Shown here piece after piece: positions 22,932 to 32,305 of a stretch of 64,000 nt of DNA. The notes under the pieces are model-generated. The model was not told the origin of the DNA. It did no database searches and saw only the letters and a list, made by a program, of their open reading frames with translations. The stretch is from Microbispora triticiradicis. GTDB taxonomy: Bacteria; Actinomycetota; Actinomycetes; Streptosporangiales; Streptosporangiaceae. The stretch spans positions 1 through 64,000 of the forward strand of contig QFZU02000047.1 in assembly GCA_003260025.2 (NCBI GenBank). Direction: 5' to 3'. Numbering within the stretch: the stretch's first letter is position 1; every line of letters begins with the position of its first letter. The translations under genes were made by a program, and so were the position numbers.

Positions 22932-25493
22932 TCAGCCGGTCTCCCCGCGCAGGTCGGCGAGCAGGCCGGGCAGGTCGTCGGGCTTGACCAGCACCTCGCG
23001 GGCCTTCGATCCCTCGCTCGGGCCGACCACGTTGCGGCTCTCCAGCAGGTCCATCAGCCGTCCGGCCTTGGCGAAGCCGACCCGGAGCTTGCGCTGGAGC
23101 ATCGACGTGGAGCCGAACTGGGTCGACACGATCAGCTCGGCGGCCTGGACCAGCAGGTCGAGGTCGTCGCCGATCTCCTCGTCGATCTCCCGCTTGGCGG
23201 CGGCCGGAGCGGCCACGTCCTCCCGGTACTCGGCCTGCATCTGGACCTTGCAGTGGCCGACGACCTCCGCGATCTCCTTCTCGGAGATGAACGCGTTCTG
23301 CAGCCGCATCGGCTTGCTCGCGCCCATCGGCAGGAACAGCGCGTCGCCCTGCCCGACCAGCTTCTCGGCGCCCGGCTGGTCGAGGATGACCCGGGAGTCG
23401 GCGAGGGACGAGGTCGCGAACGCCAGCCGCGACGGCACGTTCGCCTTGATCAGACCGGTGACCACGTCCACGGACGGCCGCTGGGTGGCGATGACCAGGT
23501 GGATGCCGGCGGCGCGGGCGAGCTGGGTGATGCGGACGATCGAGTCCTCCACGTCGCGCGGGGCGACCATCATCAGGTCGGCCAGCTCGTCCACGATCAC
23601 CAGCAGGTACGGGTACGGCTGGTAGACCCGCTCGCTGCCCGGCGGAGGCACCAGCTTGCCCGCCCGGACGGCCTTGTTGAAGTCGTCCACGTGCCGGAAG
23701 CCGCTGGCCGCGAGGTCGTCGTACCGGCGGTCCATCTCGCCGACCACCCATTCGAGGGCCTCGGCGGCCTTCTTCGGATTGGTGATGATCGGCGTGATGA
23801 GGTGGGGGATGCCCTCGTACGCGCTGAGCTCGACCCGCTTGGGGTCGACCAGCACCATGCGGACCTCGTCGGGGGTGGCCCGCATCAGGATCGAGGAGAT
23901 CAGCCCGTTGATGCAGGTCGACTTGCCCGCGCCGGTGGCGCCCGCGATGAGGATGTGCGGCATCTTGGCCAGGTTGGCCACGATGGTGCGGCCCTCGACG
24001 TCCTTGCCGAGGCCGACGATCATCGGGTGGTGGTCGGCCTGGGCCACCTGCGAGCGCAGCACGTCACCGAGCGACACGAGGTCCTTGTCGACGTTGGGGA
24101 TCTCCACGCCGATCGCCGACTTGCCCGGGATCGGGGACAGGATCCGCACGTCGGCCGACTTCACGGCGTACGCGATGTTCTTGGTGAGCGCGGTGACCTT
24201 CTCGACCTTGACCGCCGGGCCCAGCTCGATCTCGTACCGCGTGACCGTCGGGCCGCGGGTGAACCCGATGACCTGCGCGTCGATGGCGAACTGCTCCAGC
24301 ACGCTGGTCAGCGCGTTGACGACCGTCCGGTTGGCCTTGGTCTCCTGCTTGGGCGCGCTGCCCGGCCGCAGCATCGCGAGATCGGGCAGCGTGTAGGGCC
24401 CCTCCTGGCTGGACAGGACGAGCTGCTCGACCTTCCGCGGCGCCGGGGTCGGCAGCGGCGGCTGCGGCACGGGCTTGGGGAGCTGAATCTCCGGCTCGGT
24501 GGGCTCGCCGGGCTCGGCAGAGTCGGCGACGTCGTCCGTCAGGCCGGGGACGATCTCCGGCGAGTGCTCCTTCTCCGACAGCACGGGCGTGTCGTACGGC
24601 TTGACCGTGTCGCCGGGCTCGCCGGCGCCGCCCTGCGACCTGCGGGTGCGCTTCTTCGGCCCGGCCGGCGACCTGCGCGGCGCCCCGGCGCCCTCCGGCC
24701 GCTCGAAGAGCATGTGCCGGATCTCGGCGAGGCGCTCGGGGACGCGGTGCACCGGGGTCGCGGTGATCACCAGCAGGCCGAAGCCCGACAGCATCACCAG
24801 CAGCGGGATCGTGATGAACGCCGGCAGGATGCTCGACGGCGGCGCCGAGACGATGAAGCCGACCATGCCGCCCGCCGCCGACACGTTGTCCATGCCGTCG
24901 GTCGGCCCGCCCGAGGGGTACGGCGTGCCGTGGGCGACGTGCACGATCCCGAGGATCCCGGCCAGCAGCGCGGTCCAGCCGATGCCCATCCTGCCGGTCT
25001 CGGAGTTCTGGTCGGGGTGGCGCAGCAGCCGCCAGGCGAGCAGCGCGAGGAGCACGGGGACGGCCCAGGTGAGCGAGCCGACCGTGCCGCGCAGCACGGC
25101 GTCGACGAACGCGGCGAAGCCCGTCTTGGTGTCGCGCCAGGTCAGCGCGGCGAGCACGATGGCGCCCGCCAGCACCGACAGGCCCTGCCCGTCGCGCCGG
25201 TGCACGGGGTCGAGGTCGCGGGCGTTCTGCCCGAGCGCCCGCGCGGCCATGCCCAGGCTGTTCGCCACCACCATCCACAGGCCGATGACGACCTTGCCGA
25301 TCACCAGGAAGACCCAGCTGATCGGGTCGTGTCCGGTGGCGGGCGGGCGTTTCCTGGGCGCGGGCCGGGGCGCAGCCCTGCCTCGGGAGCCGGCCGGGGA
25401 CCGTTTCGGTGCTGCCGTACGGGACCCGGAGCGCGGCCCGGAGCGGGGCGTGGAGCGCTTGCCGGACCCCTGTCCGGACGTACGGGTGGCCAT
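22932..25493 (-). CDS. ftsK: DNA translocase FtsK/SpoIIIE
   Basis: About 853 residues. A very basic Arg/Pro/Ser-rich leader is followed by four membrane segments (residues about 65-220), a Pro-rich linker, and the motor: FtsK alpha region (YEIELGPAVKVEKV), Walker A ATGAGKST near residue 515, Walker B LVIVDELADLMM, and the C-terminal gamma winged helix with STSMLQRKLRVGFAKAGRLMDLLE. It pumps chromosomal DNA across the division septum and binds KOPS-like sequences through gamma. The ATG at 25493 is chosen; a further in-frame start 39 bp upstream cannot be excluded, as neither has a strong ribosome site. It is first of the core minus-strand block. Confidence 0.93.
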   Translation of the reverse strand: MATRTSGQGSGKRSTPRSGPRSGSRTAAPKRSPAGSRGRAAPRPAPRKRPPATGHDPISWVFLVIGKVVIGLWMVVANSLGMAARALGQNARDLDPVHRRDGQGLSVLAGAIVLAALTWRDTKTGFAAFVDAVLRGTVGSLTWAVPVLLALLAWRLLRHPDQNSETGRMGIGWTALLAGILGIVHVAHGTPYPSGGPTDGMDNVSAAGGMVGFIVSAPPSSILPAFITIPLLVMLSGFGLLVITATPVHRVPERLAEIRHMLFERPEGAGAPRRSPAGPKKRTRRSQGGAGEPGDTVKPYDTPVLSEKEHSPEIVPGLTDDVADSAEPGEPTEPEIQLPKPVPQPPLPTPAPRKVEQLVLSSQEGPYTLPDLAMLRPGSAPKQETKANRTVVNALTSVLEQFAIDAQVIGFTRGPTVTRYEIELGPAVKVEKVTALTKNIAYAVKSADVRILSPIPGKSAIGVEIPNVDKDLVSLGDVLRSQVAQADHHPMIVGLGKDVEGRTIVANLAKMPHILIAGATGAGKSTCINGLISSILMRATPDEVRMVLVDPKRVELSAYEGIPHLITPIITNPKKAAEALEWVVGEMDRRYDDLAASGFRHVDDFNKAVRAGKLVPPPGSERVYQPYPYLLVIVDELADLMMVAPRDVEDSIVRITQLARAAGIHLVIATQRPSVDVVTGLIKANVPSRLAFATSSLADSRVILDQPGAEKLVGQGDALFLPMGASKPMRLQNAFISEKEIAEVVGHCKVQMQAEYREDVAAPAAAKREIDEEIGDDLDLLVQAAELIVSTQFGSTSMLQRKLRVGFAKAGRLMDLLESRNVVGPSEGSKAREVLVKPDDLPGLLADLRGETG

Positions 25494-25557
25494 GATGCCG
25501 AAGTTACCCCGGAGGCGGGCGATTACCGGCACGACGCGCCGGACGGGCCCTCACCTG

Positions 25558-26331
25558 TCAGTAGGCGCGGCGCTGACGCAGGGCGGAGCGCTCGATGCGC
25601 TCGCGCGCCTCCAGCAGGCAGGAGGCGATCTCCTTCTCCCGCTCCGGGGTGAGGCGCGGGATCGGCACCGAGCAGCTGATGGCGTCCCTCGGCGGGTCGC
25701 TGATCCGCAGCGCCACGCCGAAGCACCGCAGCCCCTCGGTGTTCTCCTCACGGTCGACCGAGTATCCCTGCTTGCGCACCCGGCGCAGGTCGACCAGCAA
25801 CTCCTCGGCGTCCACGATGGTGTGGGCCGTCAGTGAGGGCAGCTCGGCCGGCAGCAGCGCGCGCACCTCCTCGTCGTCCCGGCTCGCCAGGATCGCCTTG
25901 CCGAGGGAGGTGGTGCTCGCGGGCAGCCGGCGCCCGACCCGGGAGAACGGCCGCAGGTAGTGGCGTGAGGCGCGGGTGGCGAGGTAGACCACGTCGAAGT
26001 GGTCGAGCCGGGCGAGGTGCACGGTCTCCCCCGTCACCTCCGCCAGCCAGTCCAGGGCGTCGTGCGCGAGCTGGACCACCGGGTCGCCGTCGATGTACGT
26101 CGCCCCGACCAGCAGGGCCCGCATGCCGATCCGGTACAACGTGCCGGTGACGTCGGTCTCGATCCAGCCGAGGTCGACCAGCGTGCGCAGCAGAGCGTGC
26201 AGGCTGCTCTTGGGGTAGCCCAGCTTGCCCTGCAGGTCGGTGAGGCTGTGCAGCCCGGGATACTGCGCGAAGAAGTCGAGCAGCTCGACCGTCCGGAGCG
26301 CCGACTTCACGTGCGGCACGGGTTCCGCCAT
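25558..26331 (-). CDS. IclR-family transcriptional regulator
   Basis: 257 residues from the ATG at 26331 with a clear GGGAGG site. It has a winged HTH (LTDLQGKLGYPKSSLHALLRTL) and an IclR effector domain ending in DAISCSVPIPRLTPER. It is the last gene of the minus-strand operon for an ABC importer and a dehydratase, 31 bp after the dehydratase. The pectate lyase and uronate genes lie next to this operon, so it is the best candidate regulator of the whole island. In actinobacteria such proteins are often repressors released by a pathway intermediate. Candidate operators are listed at 30773 and 35213. Confidence 0.87.
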   Translation of the reverse strand: MAEPVPHVKSALRTVELLDFFAQYPGLHSLTDLQGKLGYPKSSLHALLRTLVDLGWIETDVTGTLYRIGMRALLVGATYIDGDPVVQLAHDALDWLAEVTGETVHLARLDHFDVVYLATRASRHYLRPFSRVGRRLPASTTSLGKAILASRDDEEVRALLPAELPSLTAHTIVDAEELLVDLRRVRKQGYSVDREENTEGLRCFGVALRISDPPRDAISCSVPIPRLTPEREKEIASCLLEARERIERSALRQRRAY

Positions 26332-26362
26332 TTGGTACCTCCCTGACCCGCCTGTCCGCCTC

Positions 26363-27526
26363 CTATTGTGAGCCGGTTCCCCAGGAGGCGACCGTACGGG
26401 AGGCGATGTAGTCCACATCCAGATCATCCCCCAGTCCGGGGGCATCCGGCATCCGCACCTTCCCGTCCATGAGCGGGTCGACGATCGACCGCAGGTGCGG
26501 GGCGGGGGTGTCGTAGTCCGAGTGCGGGTGCAGCAGGCCCCGCTCGTACCACCGCCCGCACAGCGTGGCGCCGATCACGGCCAGGGCGCCGGACCCGTTG
26601 CCGTGGATCTCGCAGTCCATGCCGAACGACTCGGCGAGGTGCACGGCCTTGACCGCCGGGATGATCCCGCCGGAGCCGACCACGCCCACTCTGAGGATGT
26701 CGCACGCTCCGGCGGCCACCCACTCGGCCCGGGCCATGTGCTTGCCCCAGGAGGTCTCCGGCCCGAGGATCGGCGTCCTGAGCTGGTCGGCGAGCCACCG
26801 GTACGACTGCACCGACGCCTCCTCCATCGGCTCCTCGTACCAGGCGAAGTCCAGCTCGTCGAGGGCCCGGCCGAGAGTGAGGGCCTCGGAGCGGGAGTAC
26901 CAGTGGTTGCTGTCGAGCATGAGCGCGACGTCCGGGCCGACCGCGTCGCGGACCGCCGCGCACGCCTCGATGTCGCGGTCCACGCCGTACGGCATGGGCG
27001 GCATCCAGGTGTGCAGCTTGATCCCGCGGTAGCCGCGGGAGACCAGGTCCTTGGCGAAGGCGGCGTAGTCCTCAGGGGTGGCGAGGCCGCCGGGGATGTC
27101 GTCGCCGCACATGGTGCTCGCGTACGCCGGCACCTCGGCGCGGGCGCCGCCGAGGAGCTTCCAGACGGGCAGGCCGAGCCTGCGCCCGGCGAGGTCCCAC
27201 AGCGCCTGGTCGGCGGCGCTGAGCGCCCGGTCGGAGAGGTTGCCCTGGGCGCCGCGCTGGCGGCGGGCGACGCGGTGCCACAGCCGCTCCCGGTCGAGGC
27301 TGTCCTGGCCGATCAGCGCCGGGCCGATGTGACCCGCGATCACCGCCTCCCGTACGGTGTCCGGCGCGGCGAGGCAGCGTCCGGTGGCGCCGTCGCTGTC
27401 GGTGATCGTGAGCAGCGCCTCCCGCACCTCGCGGGGCGGGCCGGGGTGCCGGTGGCCGTGCCCGTCGACCACGGACCTGGTGACCGTGGTGAAGACCGTG
27501 ACGACGACCCGTTCGACGACCGCCAT
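26363..27526 (-). CDS. Enolase-superfamily dehydratase/racemase (mandelate racemase subgroup)
   Basis: 387 residues. The N-terminal capping domain precedes a TIM barrel with the superfamily's metal ligands: Asp in LMLDSNHW, Glu in WYEEPM and Glu in GPETSW. The second-strand acid/base position is KLH in place of the usual KxK, and a His (CEIHGNGSG) stands on the late strand. These features fit sugar-acid dehydratases of the mandelate racemase/rhamnonate group, but the substrate cannot be read off. In the uronate island it may dehydrate galactarate, galactonate or a related acid in parallel with the glucarate dehydratase at 36142. It is separated from the binding-protein gene by a hairpin. Confidence 0.75.
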   Translation of the reverse strand: MAVVERVVVTVFTTVTRSVVDGHGHRHPGPPREVREALLTITDSDGATGRCLAAPDTVREAVIAGHIGPALIGQDSLDRERLWHRVARRQRGAQGNLSDRALSAADQALWDLAGRRLGLPVWKLLGGARAEVPAYASTMCGDDIPGGLATPEDYAAFAKDLVSRGYRGIKLHTWMPPMPYGVDRDIEACAAVRDAVGPDVALMLDSNHWYSRSEALTLGRALDELDFAWYEEPMEEASVQSYRWLADQLRTPILGPETSWGKHMARAEWVAAGACDILRVGVVGSGGIIPAVKAVHLAESFGMDCEIHGNGSGALAVIGATLCGRWYERGLLHPHSDYDTPAPHLRSIVDPLMDGKVRMPDAPGLGDDLDVDYIASRTVASWGTGSQ

Positions 27527-27567
27527 GGAACCTCGCCTCCTCAGTGGGCTGGCCTCAGTGGTTGAGA

Positions 27568-27599
27568 GGGCCGGTGCGCGGTCAGGGACGCACCGGCCC
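27568..27599 (-). other. Intra-operon hairpin downstream of the binding-protein gene
   Basis: GGGCCGGTGCG (27568-27578) and CGCACCGGCCC (27589-27599) make a perfect 11-bp stem with a 10-nt loop in the 93-bp gap between the binding protein and the dehydratase. Such structures after a binding-protein gene usually stabilise its mRNA and give more binding protein than downstream products. It could also be a terminator separating two units. Confidence 0.55.
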
Positions 27600-27619
27600 G
27601 GTCCGGGGGTGACCGCCGC

Positions 27620-28909
27620 TCAGCCGCCGTTGGCCTTCTTCCATTCGGCCTGGGCGTCGGTCAGCTTCTGCGCCAGGGTGTCGAGGAACTCCTGGGGCTT
27701 CATCTGGCCGAGCAGCACCTTCTGGAAGAGGGGCTCGGTGTCGGCCTTGGTGATGGAGGAGAACTGGGGCAGGTAGTACGGCGGCGACACGACCTGCGTG
27801 TTCGGGTCGTTCAGCGTGTCGACGGCCGTCTTGAGGTGGTCCAGGCTCTGCACCCAGGAGTCGCCCTGCGCGTCGGTGTTGGCCGGGATCTGGCCCGTCT
27901 GCTGGTTCCAGTAGCTGTTGCCGTCATGGGAGACGAGGAACTCCACGAACTTCCAGGCGGCGTCCTTGTGCTCGCTGTTCTTGAACACCGCGAAGCCGTC
28001 CACGGGGTTGGCGACGACGGTCCGCCTGCCCCCGGGGCCGGTCGGCAGCGCGAACGCGCCGATCTTGTCCTTGCCGTGCGCCTTGACGTGGTCGTTGTAG
28101 GAGCCCAGGTTGTGGTGCATCATCGCGATCTTCCCGGTGCCGAAGGCGGCGACCATCTTCGGGAAGTCGTTGGTGACGTCGGCCTCGGGGGTGTCCTTCT
28201 TGTACAGCCCGGCCATCCTGGTGAGGAACTCGGCGTTCTTCGGGTCGTTGACCGTGCTCCTGCCCGAGGCGTCGAAGAACTGGCCGATCCCCGAGTAGGA
28301 GTACATCTCGGCCAGGATCTGGAAGATCGACCCGGCGCCGCCGCGGATGGTGTAGCCGTACTGGTCGGGCTTCCTGGTCAGCCCGTCGGCGTCCTTGAAG
28401 AACTCGTCCCAGGTCTGCGGGGCCTGTTGAAGCCTGTCCTTCAGGTACCAGACCACGTCCATGTTGGAGGTGTTCGGCACGAGGTAGAGCTTGCCGTCGG
28501 GCACGGTCTTGCGGACCGAGTCGAGCATCGGCGTGGCCAGCCTGCCGTTCACCGAACTTTTGGCCAGCCACTCGTCCGCCGGCTCCAGCGCCTGCTGGCC
28601 GGTCAGGTTGGCCAGGTACGACGTGGTGACGCCGCCGACGTCGGGGGTGTCGCCGCCCGCGACGGCCGTGTCGTACTTCTGCTGGACGGAGGCGATGGGG
28701 ACGCCGACGTACTCGACGTGGATCTTGGGGTTGGTCGCCTCGAACCGCTTGATCAGCTCCTGGTAGACCGGGGTGCGGGCGCCGCCGTTGTTGTCCCAGA
28801 ACGTGATGGTCGTCTTGCCGGAGCCCTCGCCGGAGCCCGAGTCCGACCCGCACCCGGTGGCGGTGACGGCGAGAACGGCGAGCGCCGCCCAGGTCACCTT
28901 CATCTTCAT
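27620..28909 (-). CDS. Carbohydrate ABC transporter solute-binding lipoprotein
   Basis: 429 residues. The signal peptide ends in the lipobox TATGC, Cys20, followed by a Ser/Gly-rich tether. The family 1 binding fold shows ITFWDNNGGA, EFFKDADGL, FVEFLVSHDG and YWNQQTGQIP. It is third in the operon after two permeases, with a 45-bp gap. Being beside a pectate lyase and a uronate pathway, it most likely binds oligogalacturonides or uronates; that is context, not a motif. It is only distantly similar to the binding protein at 4417. Confidence 0.85.
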   Translation of the reverse strand: MKMKVTWAALAVLAVTATGCGSDSGSGEGSGKTTITFWDNNGGARTPVYQELIKRFEATNPKIHVEYVGVPIASVQQKYDTAVAGGDTPDVGGVTTSYLANLTGQQALEPADEWLAKSSVNGRLATPMLDSVRKTVPDGKLYLVPNTSNMDVVWYLKDRLQQAPQTWDEFFKDADGLTRKPDQYGYTIRGGAGSIFQILAEMYSYSGIGQFFDASGRSTVNDPKNAEFLTRMAGLYKKDTPEADVTNDFPKMVAAFGTGKIAMMHHNLGSYNDHVKAHGKDKIGAFALPTGPGGRRTVVANPVDGFAVFKNSEHKDAAWKFVEFLVSHDGNSYWNQQTGQIPANTDAQGDSWVQSLDHLKTAVDTLNDPNTQVVSPPYYLPQFSSITKADTEPLFQKVLLGQMKPQEFLDTLAQKLTDAQAEWKKANGG

Positions 28910-28954
28910 GGTTCCTCCTGGTCAGGAGAGGCTGTGTAGAGCTGGGGGGGATCG

Positions 28955-29833
28955 CTATCCCTTGACCGCGCCGGCGCTGATGCCGTGCACGAGATAGCGC
29001 TGGACCACTGCGAACACGCAGACCACCGGCAGAGCGGCGACGACGCCACCGGCCGCCAGAGCCCCGAAGTCGGCGCTGTACTCCCCGATCGTGTAGCTGA
29101 GCCCGACGGGGATCGTGAAGCTGTCCTGCCTGCTGACGAACATCAGCGCGAACAGGAAGTTGTTCCACGTGTGGATGAACGCGAACGACCCGACCGCGAT
29201 CAGGCCGGGCCGCAGCTGCGGCAGCACGATCGCGAGGAAGCCGCGCAGCCGGCCGCAGCCGTCGACCATCGCGGCCTCCTCCACCGTGAACGGCACGGCC
29301 GAGACGAACCCGCTCATGAGGATGATCGACAGGGGCAGGTTGAAGACGGTGTCGGCGACGATCAGGCTGCCGAGGCTGTTGATGAGGCCGAGCGTCTTGA
29401 AGATCGAGAACAGCGGGATCAGCATCATCGCGCCGGGGACGAACTGGGTGCACAGCAGCACGACCATGAACAGGCTCCGGCCGCGGAACCGGTACCGCGC
29501 CAGCGCGTACCCGCCCATGACCGCGATCACCGTGGTGACCAGCAGCGACCACACCCCGACGATGACGCTGTTCCGGAAGAACACCGCGTAGCCGATGTCG
29601 TTCCAGACGGTCTGGAAGTGCTCGAACGTGATCGGCCACGGCACCGGGTCGGCCGATCCCGCGGGCCGCAGGGCGAAGACCAGCATCCAGTAGAACGGCA
29701 CGAGCGTGAAGATCAGATACATCCCGAGAGGGACGTAGAGCCGCAGCACCCGGCCGGGATCCCGTCTCGGCCGCCCGGGGCGGGCCTCGGGCACCGCTCG
29801 CGGATGCGGGCGGGTCATGACGTCGGCGCTCAT
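28955..29833 (-). CDS. Carbohydrate ABC transporter permease, MalG type
   Basis: 292 residues from the ATG at 29833, which has GAGGAGGG upstream and lies 14 bp after the previous permease stop. It has six helices, and the EAA loop is TVEEAAMVDGCGRLRGFLAI. It ends in ISAGAVKG, as many MalG-type permeases do. It forms the channel with the next protein for the importer of the pectin island; no ATPase is present in the operon, implying a shared MsiK-like ATPase. Confidence 0.88.
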   Translation of the reverse strand: MSADVMTRPHPRAVPEARPGRPRRDPGRVLRLYVPLGMYLIFTLVPFYWMLVFALRPAGSADPVPWPITFEHFQTVWNDIGYAVFFRNSVIVGVWSLLVTTVIAVMGGYALARYRFRGRSLFMVVLLCTQFVPGAMMLIPLFSIFKTLGLINSLGSLIVADTVFNLPLSIILMSGFVSAVPFTVEEAAMVDGCGRLRGFLAIVLPQLRPGLIAVGSFAFIHTWNNFLFALMFVSRQDSFTIPVGLSYTIGEYSADFGALAAGGVVAALPVVCVFAVVQRYLVHGISAGAVKG

Positions 29834-29847
29834 CGCCGGAGCCCTCC

Positions 29848-30714
29848 TCATCGGTCCTCGCCGAACCGGCTGAGCCGGAGGTAGAGGACGGAGCAGAACA
29901 GCAGGATCACGAAGCCCGCCATCGTCAGCGCCGAGCCGTACCCGAAGTCCTTGGAGTCGACGGCGCGCTGCGCGACGTACAGCGGCAGCGTGGTCGTGAC
30001 CTGCGCGGGACCGCCGCCGGTGAGCGTGTAGAGCAGGTCGACGTTGTTGAACTCCCAGACCCCGCGCAGCAGCGTGGCCAGCACGATCGCGTCGCGCAGA
30101 TGCGGCAGCGTGACGTGGCGGAAGCGCCTGAGACGCCCGGCGCCGTCCACCGCCGCGGCCTCGTACAGCTCGCCCGGGATGCCCTGCAACCCGGCGAGCA
30201 GGAGGATCGCGAAGAACGGCACGCCGCGCCACAGTTCCGCCACGACCACGGCGGGGAAGACCGTGTCCGGATTGCCGAGGACCGCCGCCTCGGGCTGCCC
30301 GAGGAAACGCAGGACGCCGGTGCCCGGCGTGTAGAGCAGGATCCAGATGCCCGTCGTCAGCACTCCGGAGACGGCCCACGGGGAGAACACCAGCGACCGG
30401 GCGAGCCCCCGCCCGATGAAGGTTTCATTGACTATCAACGCGAGGGCAAGTCCGAGGATCAGCTGGAGACCGATCTCGGCGATCACCCATTTGGCGGTGA
30501 ACCCCAGGCTGTGCCAGAAAACCTCGTCCTCGGTCAGCATGCGCCGGAAATTGTCCAGCCCGGCGAAGCCGTCCGCCCATGGCCGGGTGAGGTTGCGGTG
30601 CTGCAGGCTGTAGTACGCGACGCTGCCGATCGGATAGACGAGGAACGCGGCGATCAGCGCGACCGTCGGCGAGATCAGCAGGTACGGCACGGCCCTGCGG
30701 CGCATCGTCGTCAC
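29848..30714 (-). CDS. Carbohydrate ABC transporter permease, MalF type
   Basis: 288 residues if started at the GTG at 30714, which has GGAGGAG 8 nt upstream. An ATG at 30759 in the same frame would add 15 residues but has a poorly spaced site. It has six helices and the EAA loop ELYEAAAVDGAGRLRRFRHV. It is the first gene of the importer operon, divergent from the pectate lyase gene across a 255-bp promoter region that contains the GTTCAC-N4-GTGGAC element. Confidence 0.87.
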   Translation of the reverse strand: MTTMRRRAVPYLLISPTVALIAAFLVYPIGSVAYYSLQHRNLTRPWADGFAGLDNFRRMLTEDEVFWHSLGFTAKWVIAEIGLQLILGLALALIVNETFIGRGLARSLVFSPWAVSGVLTTGIWILLYTPGTGVLRFLGQPEAAVLGNPDTVFPAVVVAELWRGVPFFAILLLAGLQGIPGELYEAAAVDGAGRLRRFRHVTLPHLRDAIVLATLLRGVWEFNNVDLLYTLTGGGPAQVTTTLPLYVAQRAVDSKDFGYGSALTMAGFVILLFCSVLYLRLSRFGEDR

Positions 30715-30772
30715 CGGCCCATCTCCTCCGCGGACGTCGTCCCGGTCCCTCCGAGACATATTCCTGAACGCC

Positions 30773-30788
30773 GTTCACAAACGTGGAC
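30773..30788. promoter_or_regulatory. Putative operator GTTCAC-N4-GTGGAC
   Basis: GTTCAC (30773-30778), AAAC, GTGGAC (30783-30788) is an almost perfect inverted repeat. The same 6-4-6 layout occurs upstream of kdgD at 35213-35228 as GTCCAC-GTAT-GTGGAC. Both lie in divergent promoter regions of the pectin island. The neighbouring IclR protein is the candidate binder (inference). Confidence 0.5.
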
Positions 30789-30969
30789 GACGGATCAACG
30801 GTGATATTCCGCACTCGTCCTGTCAAGGACTCGTGTCCTATTCGAGACATTCACTCTTGGCACACCAGCACGCCTTGACCGCCGTCACGACTGGCCGTAC
30901 GGTCCGGGTGTTCATGAATATGAATCGAGTTCAGAAGGATGACGGCACGACCGAGGAACGGAGACAGTC

Positions 30970-32268
30970 ATGCCCGCACGATCCCTGCTCGTGCCCGCCG
31001 TCCTGGCGCTCACGGCGCTCACGGCGGCCGTCCCGGTTTCGGCGGCGAACGCCGCCGGAAGTGATCCCGCCGGAGTCGAGCTCGGGCGGCAGACGCTGCC
31101 GGCGGGGGACGGCTGGGCCTCGGCCGGCGCCGGCACCACCGGCGGCGCGGCGGCGCCCGCCGCCAACGTCCGGGTGGTCACCGACCGCGCGGGCCTGGTC
31201 GCGGCCCTCGCCTCCCCCGGCCCCCGGGTCGTCTACGTGAAGGGCGTCGTCGACGTCGACAGGACCTGCGCGGACTTCGCCACCGGCGGATACACCCTCG
31301 CCGGTTACCTCGCGGCATACGACCCGGCCGTGTGGGGCCGCGACACCGAGCCGTCCGGGCCGCTGGAGGACGCCCGGGCCGCCTCCGCGGCGGCGCAGAC
31401 GAAGTACGTCAAGCTCAAAGTGCCGTCGGACACCACGATCGTCGGCCTGCCCGGAGCGACCATCCGGCACATCAACCTGCACGTGGACAAGGCCGACAAC
31501 GTCATCATCCGCAACATCCGCTTCGAGGACGCGGCCGACTGCTTCCCCCAGTGGGACCCCACGGACGGCGACGAGGGCAACTGGAACTCCCTCTACGACA
31601 ACATCTCGGTGACCGGTTCGACCCACGTGTGGATCGACCACAACACGTTCACCGACGGGGACAACCCGGACGCGGACCAGCCGGTCTACTTCGGCCGGCC
31701 GTACCAGGTGCACGACGGCCAGGCGGACATCACCAGCGCGTCCGACCTCGTGACCGTCTCCTGGAACAGCTTCCGCGACCACGACAAGACGATGCTGATC
31801 GGCTCGACCAACAACCCCGCCAACGACCGGGGCAGGCTCAGCGTCACCGTGCACCACAACGAGTTCTACGACAACCTGCAGCGCCTGCCGCGGGTGCGGT
31901 TCGGCAAGGTGCACGTCTACAACAACTACTACCAGGCGCCCGACGCCGCGACCTTCGTGTACACGCTGGGCGTGGGCGTGGAGTCCCAGATCTACGCGGA
32001 GAACAACTACTTCCGGCTCGGCCGCGCCGTGGACCCGGCCGCGCTGCTGTACGACTGGGGCGGCACCGCCCTCACCGCCAGGGGCAACCTGCTGCGCGTC
32101 GGCGGCACCGAACGGCCGATCGACCTGGTCGCGACGTACAACGCGAAGCACGACCCCGATCTCGGCGCGGACGCGGGCTGGACCCCGGCCCTGCACACCG
32201 GGATCGACCCCGCCGGGGCGGTGCCCAGGGAGGTCTCCCGGCACGCGGGAGCCGGGAAGATCCGCTGA
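30970..32268 (+). CDS. Secreted pectate lyase, polysaccharide lyase family 1
   Basis: 432 residues with a signal peptide ending near AANAAG (about residue 30) and a CGGAGAC-type ribosome site. The right-handed parallel beta-helix is evident. PL1 motifs: VIIRNIRFEDA, HVWIDHNTF (the vWiDH calcium region), HNEFYDNLQRLPRVRFGKVHVYNNYY (cleft arginines, quoted as a family landmark) and NNYF repeats. It cleaves polygalacturonate by calcium-dependent beta-elimination outside the cell, giving unsaturated oligogalacturonides. It is divergent from the importer operon that probably takes them up. Confidence 0.9.
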   Translation: MPARSLLVPAVLALTALTAAVPVSAANAAGSDPAGVELGRQTLPAGDGWASAGAGTTGGAAAPAANVRVVTDRAGLVAALASPGPRVVYVKGVVDVDRTCADFATGGYTLAGYLAAYDPAVWGRDTEPSGPLEDARAASAAAQTKYVKLKVPSDTTIVGLPGATIRHINLHVDKADNVIIRNIRFEDAADCFPQWDPTDGDEGNWNSLYDNISVTGSTHVWIDHNTFTDGDNPDADQPVYFGRPYQVHDGQADITSASDLVTVSWNSFRDHDKTMLIGSTNNPANDRGRLSVTVHHNEFYDNLQRLPRVRFGKVHVYNNYYQAPDAATFVYTLGVGVESQIYAENNYFRLGRAVDPAALLYDWGGTALTARGNLLRVGGTERPIDLVATYNAKHDPDLGADAGWTPALHTGIDPAGAVPREVSRHAGAGKIR

Positions 32269-32288
32269 CGTCCGCACGGTCTCCCCTG

Positions 32289-32305
32289 GCCCGCCTCAGG
32301 CGGGC
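32289..32305. terminator. Short bidirectional hairpin between convergent genes
   Basis: GCCCGCC-TCA-GGCGGGC is a perfect 7-bp stem with a 3-nt loop. The loop coincides with the stop codon of the minus-strand gene. It lies 20 bp after the pectate lyase stop and can fold on either strand. Confidence 0.55.

Noticed and set aside
22890-25652. 920-residue plus-strand ORF opposite ftsK
   Set aside because: Antisense shadow rich in Arg/Gly/Asp/His; ftsK motifs are on the other strand.
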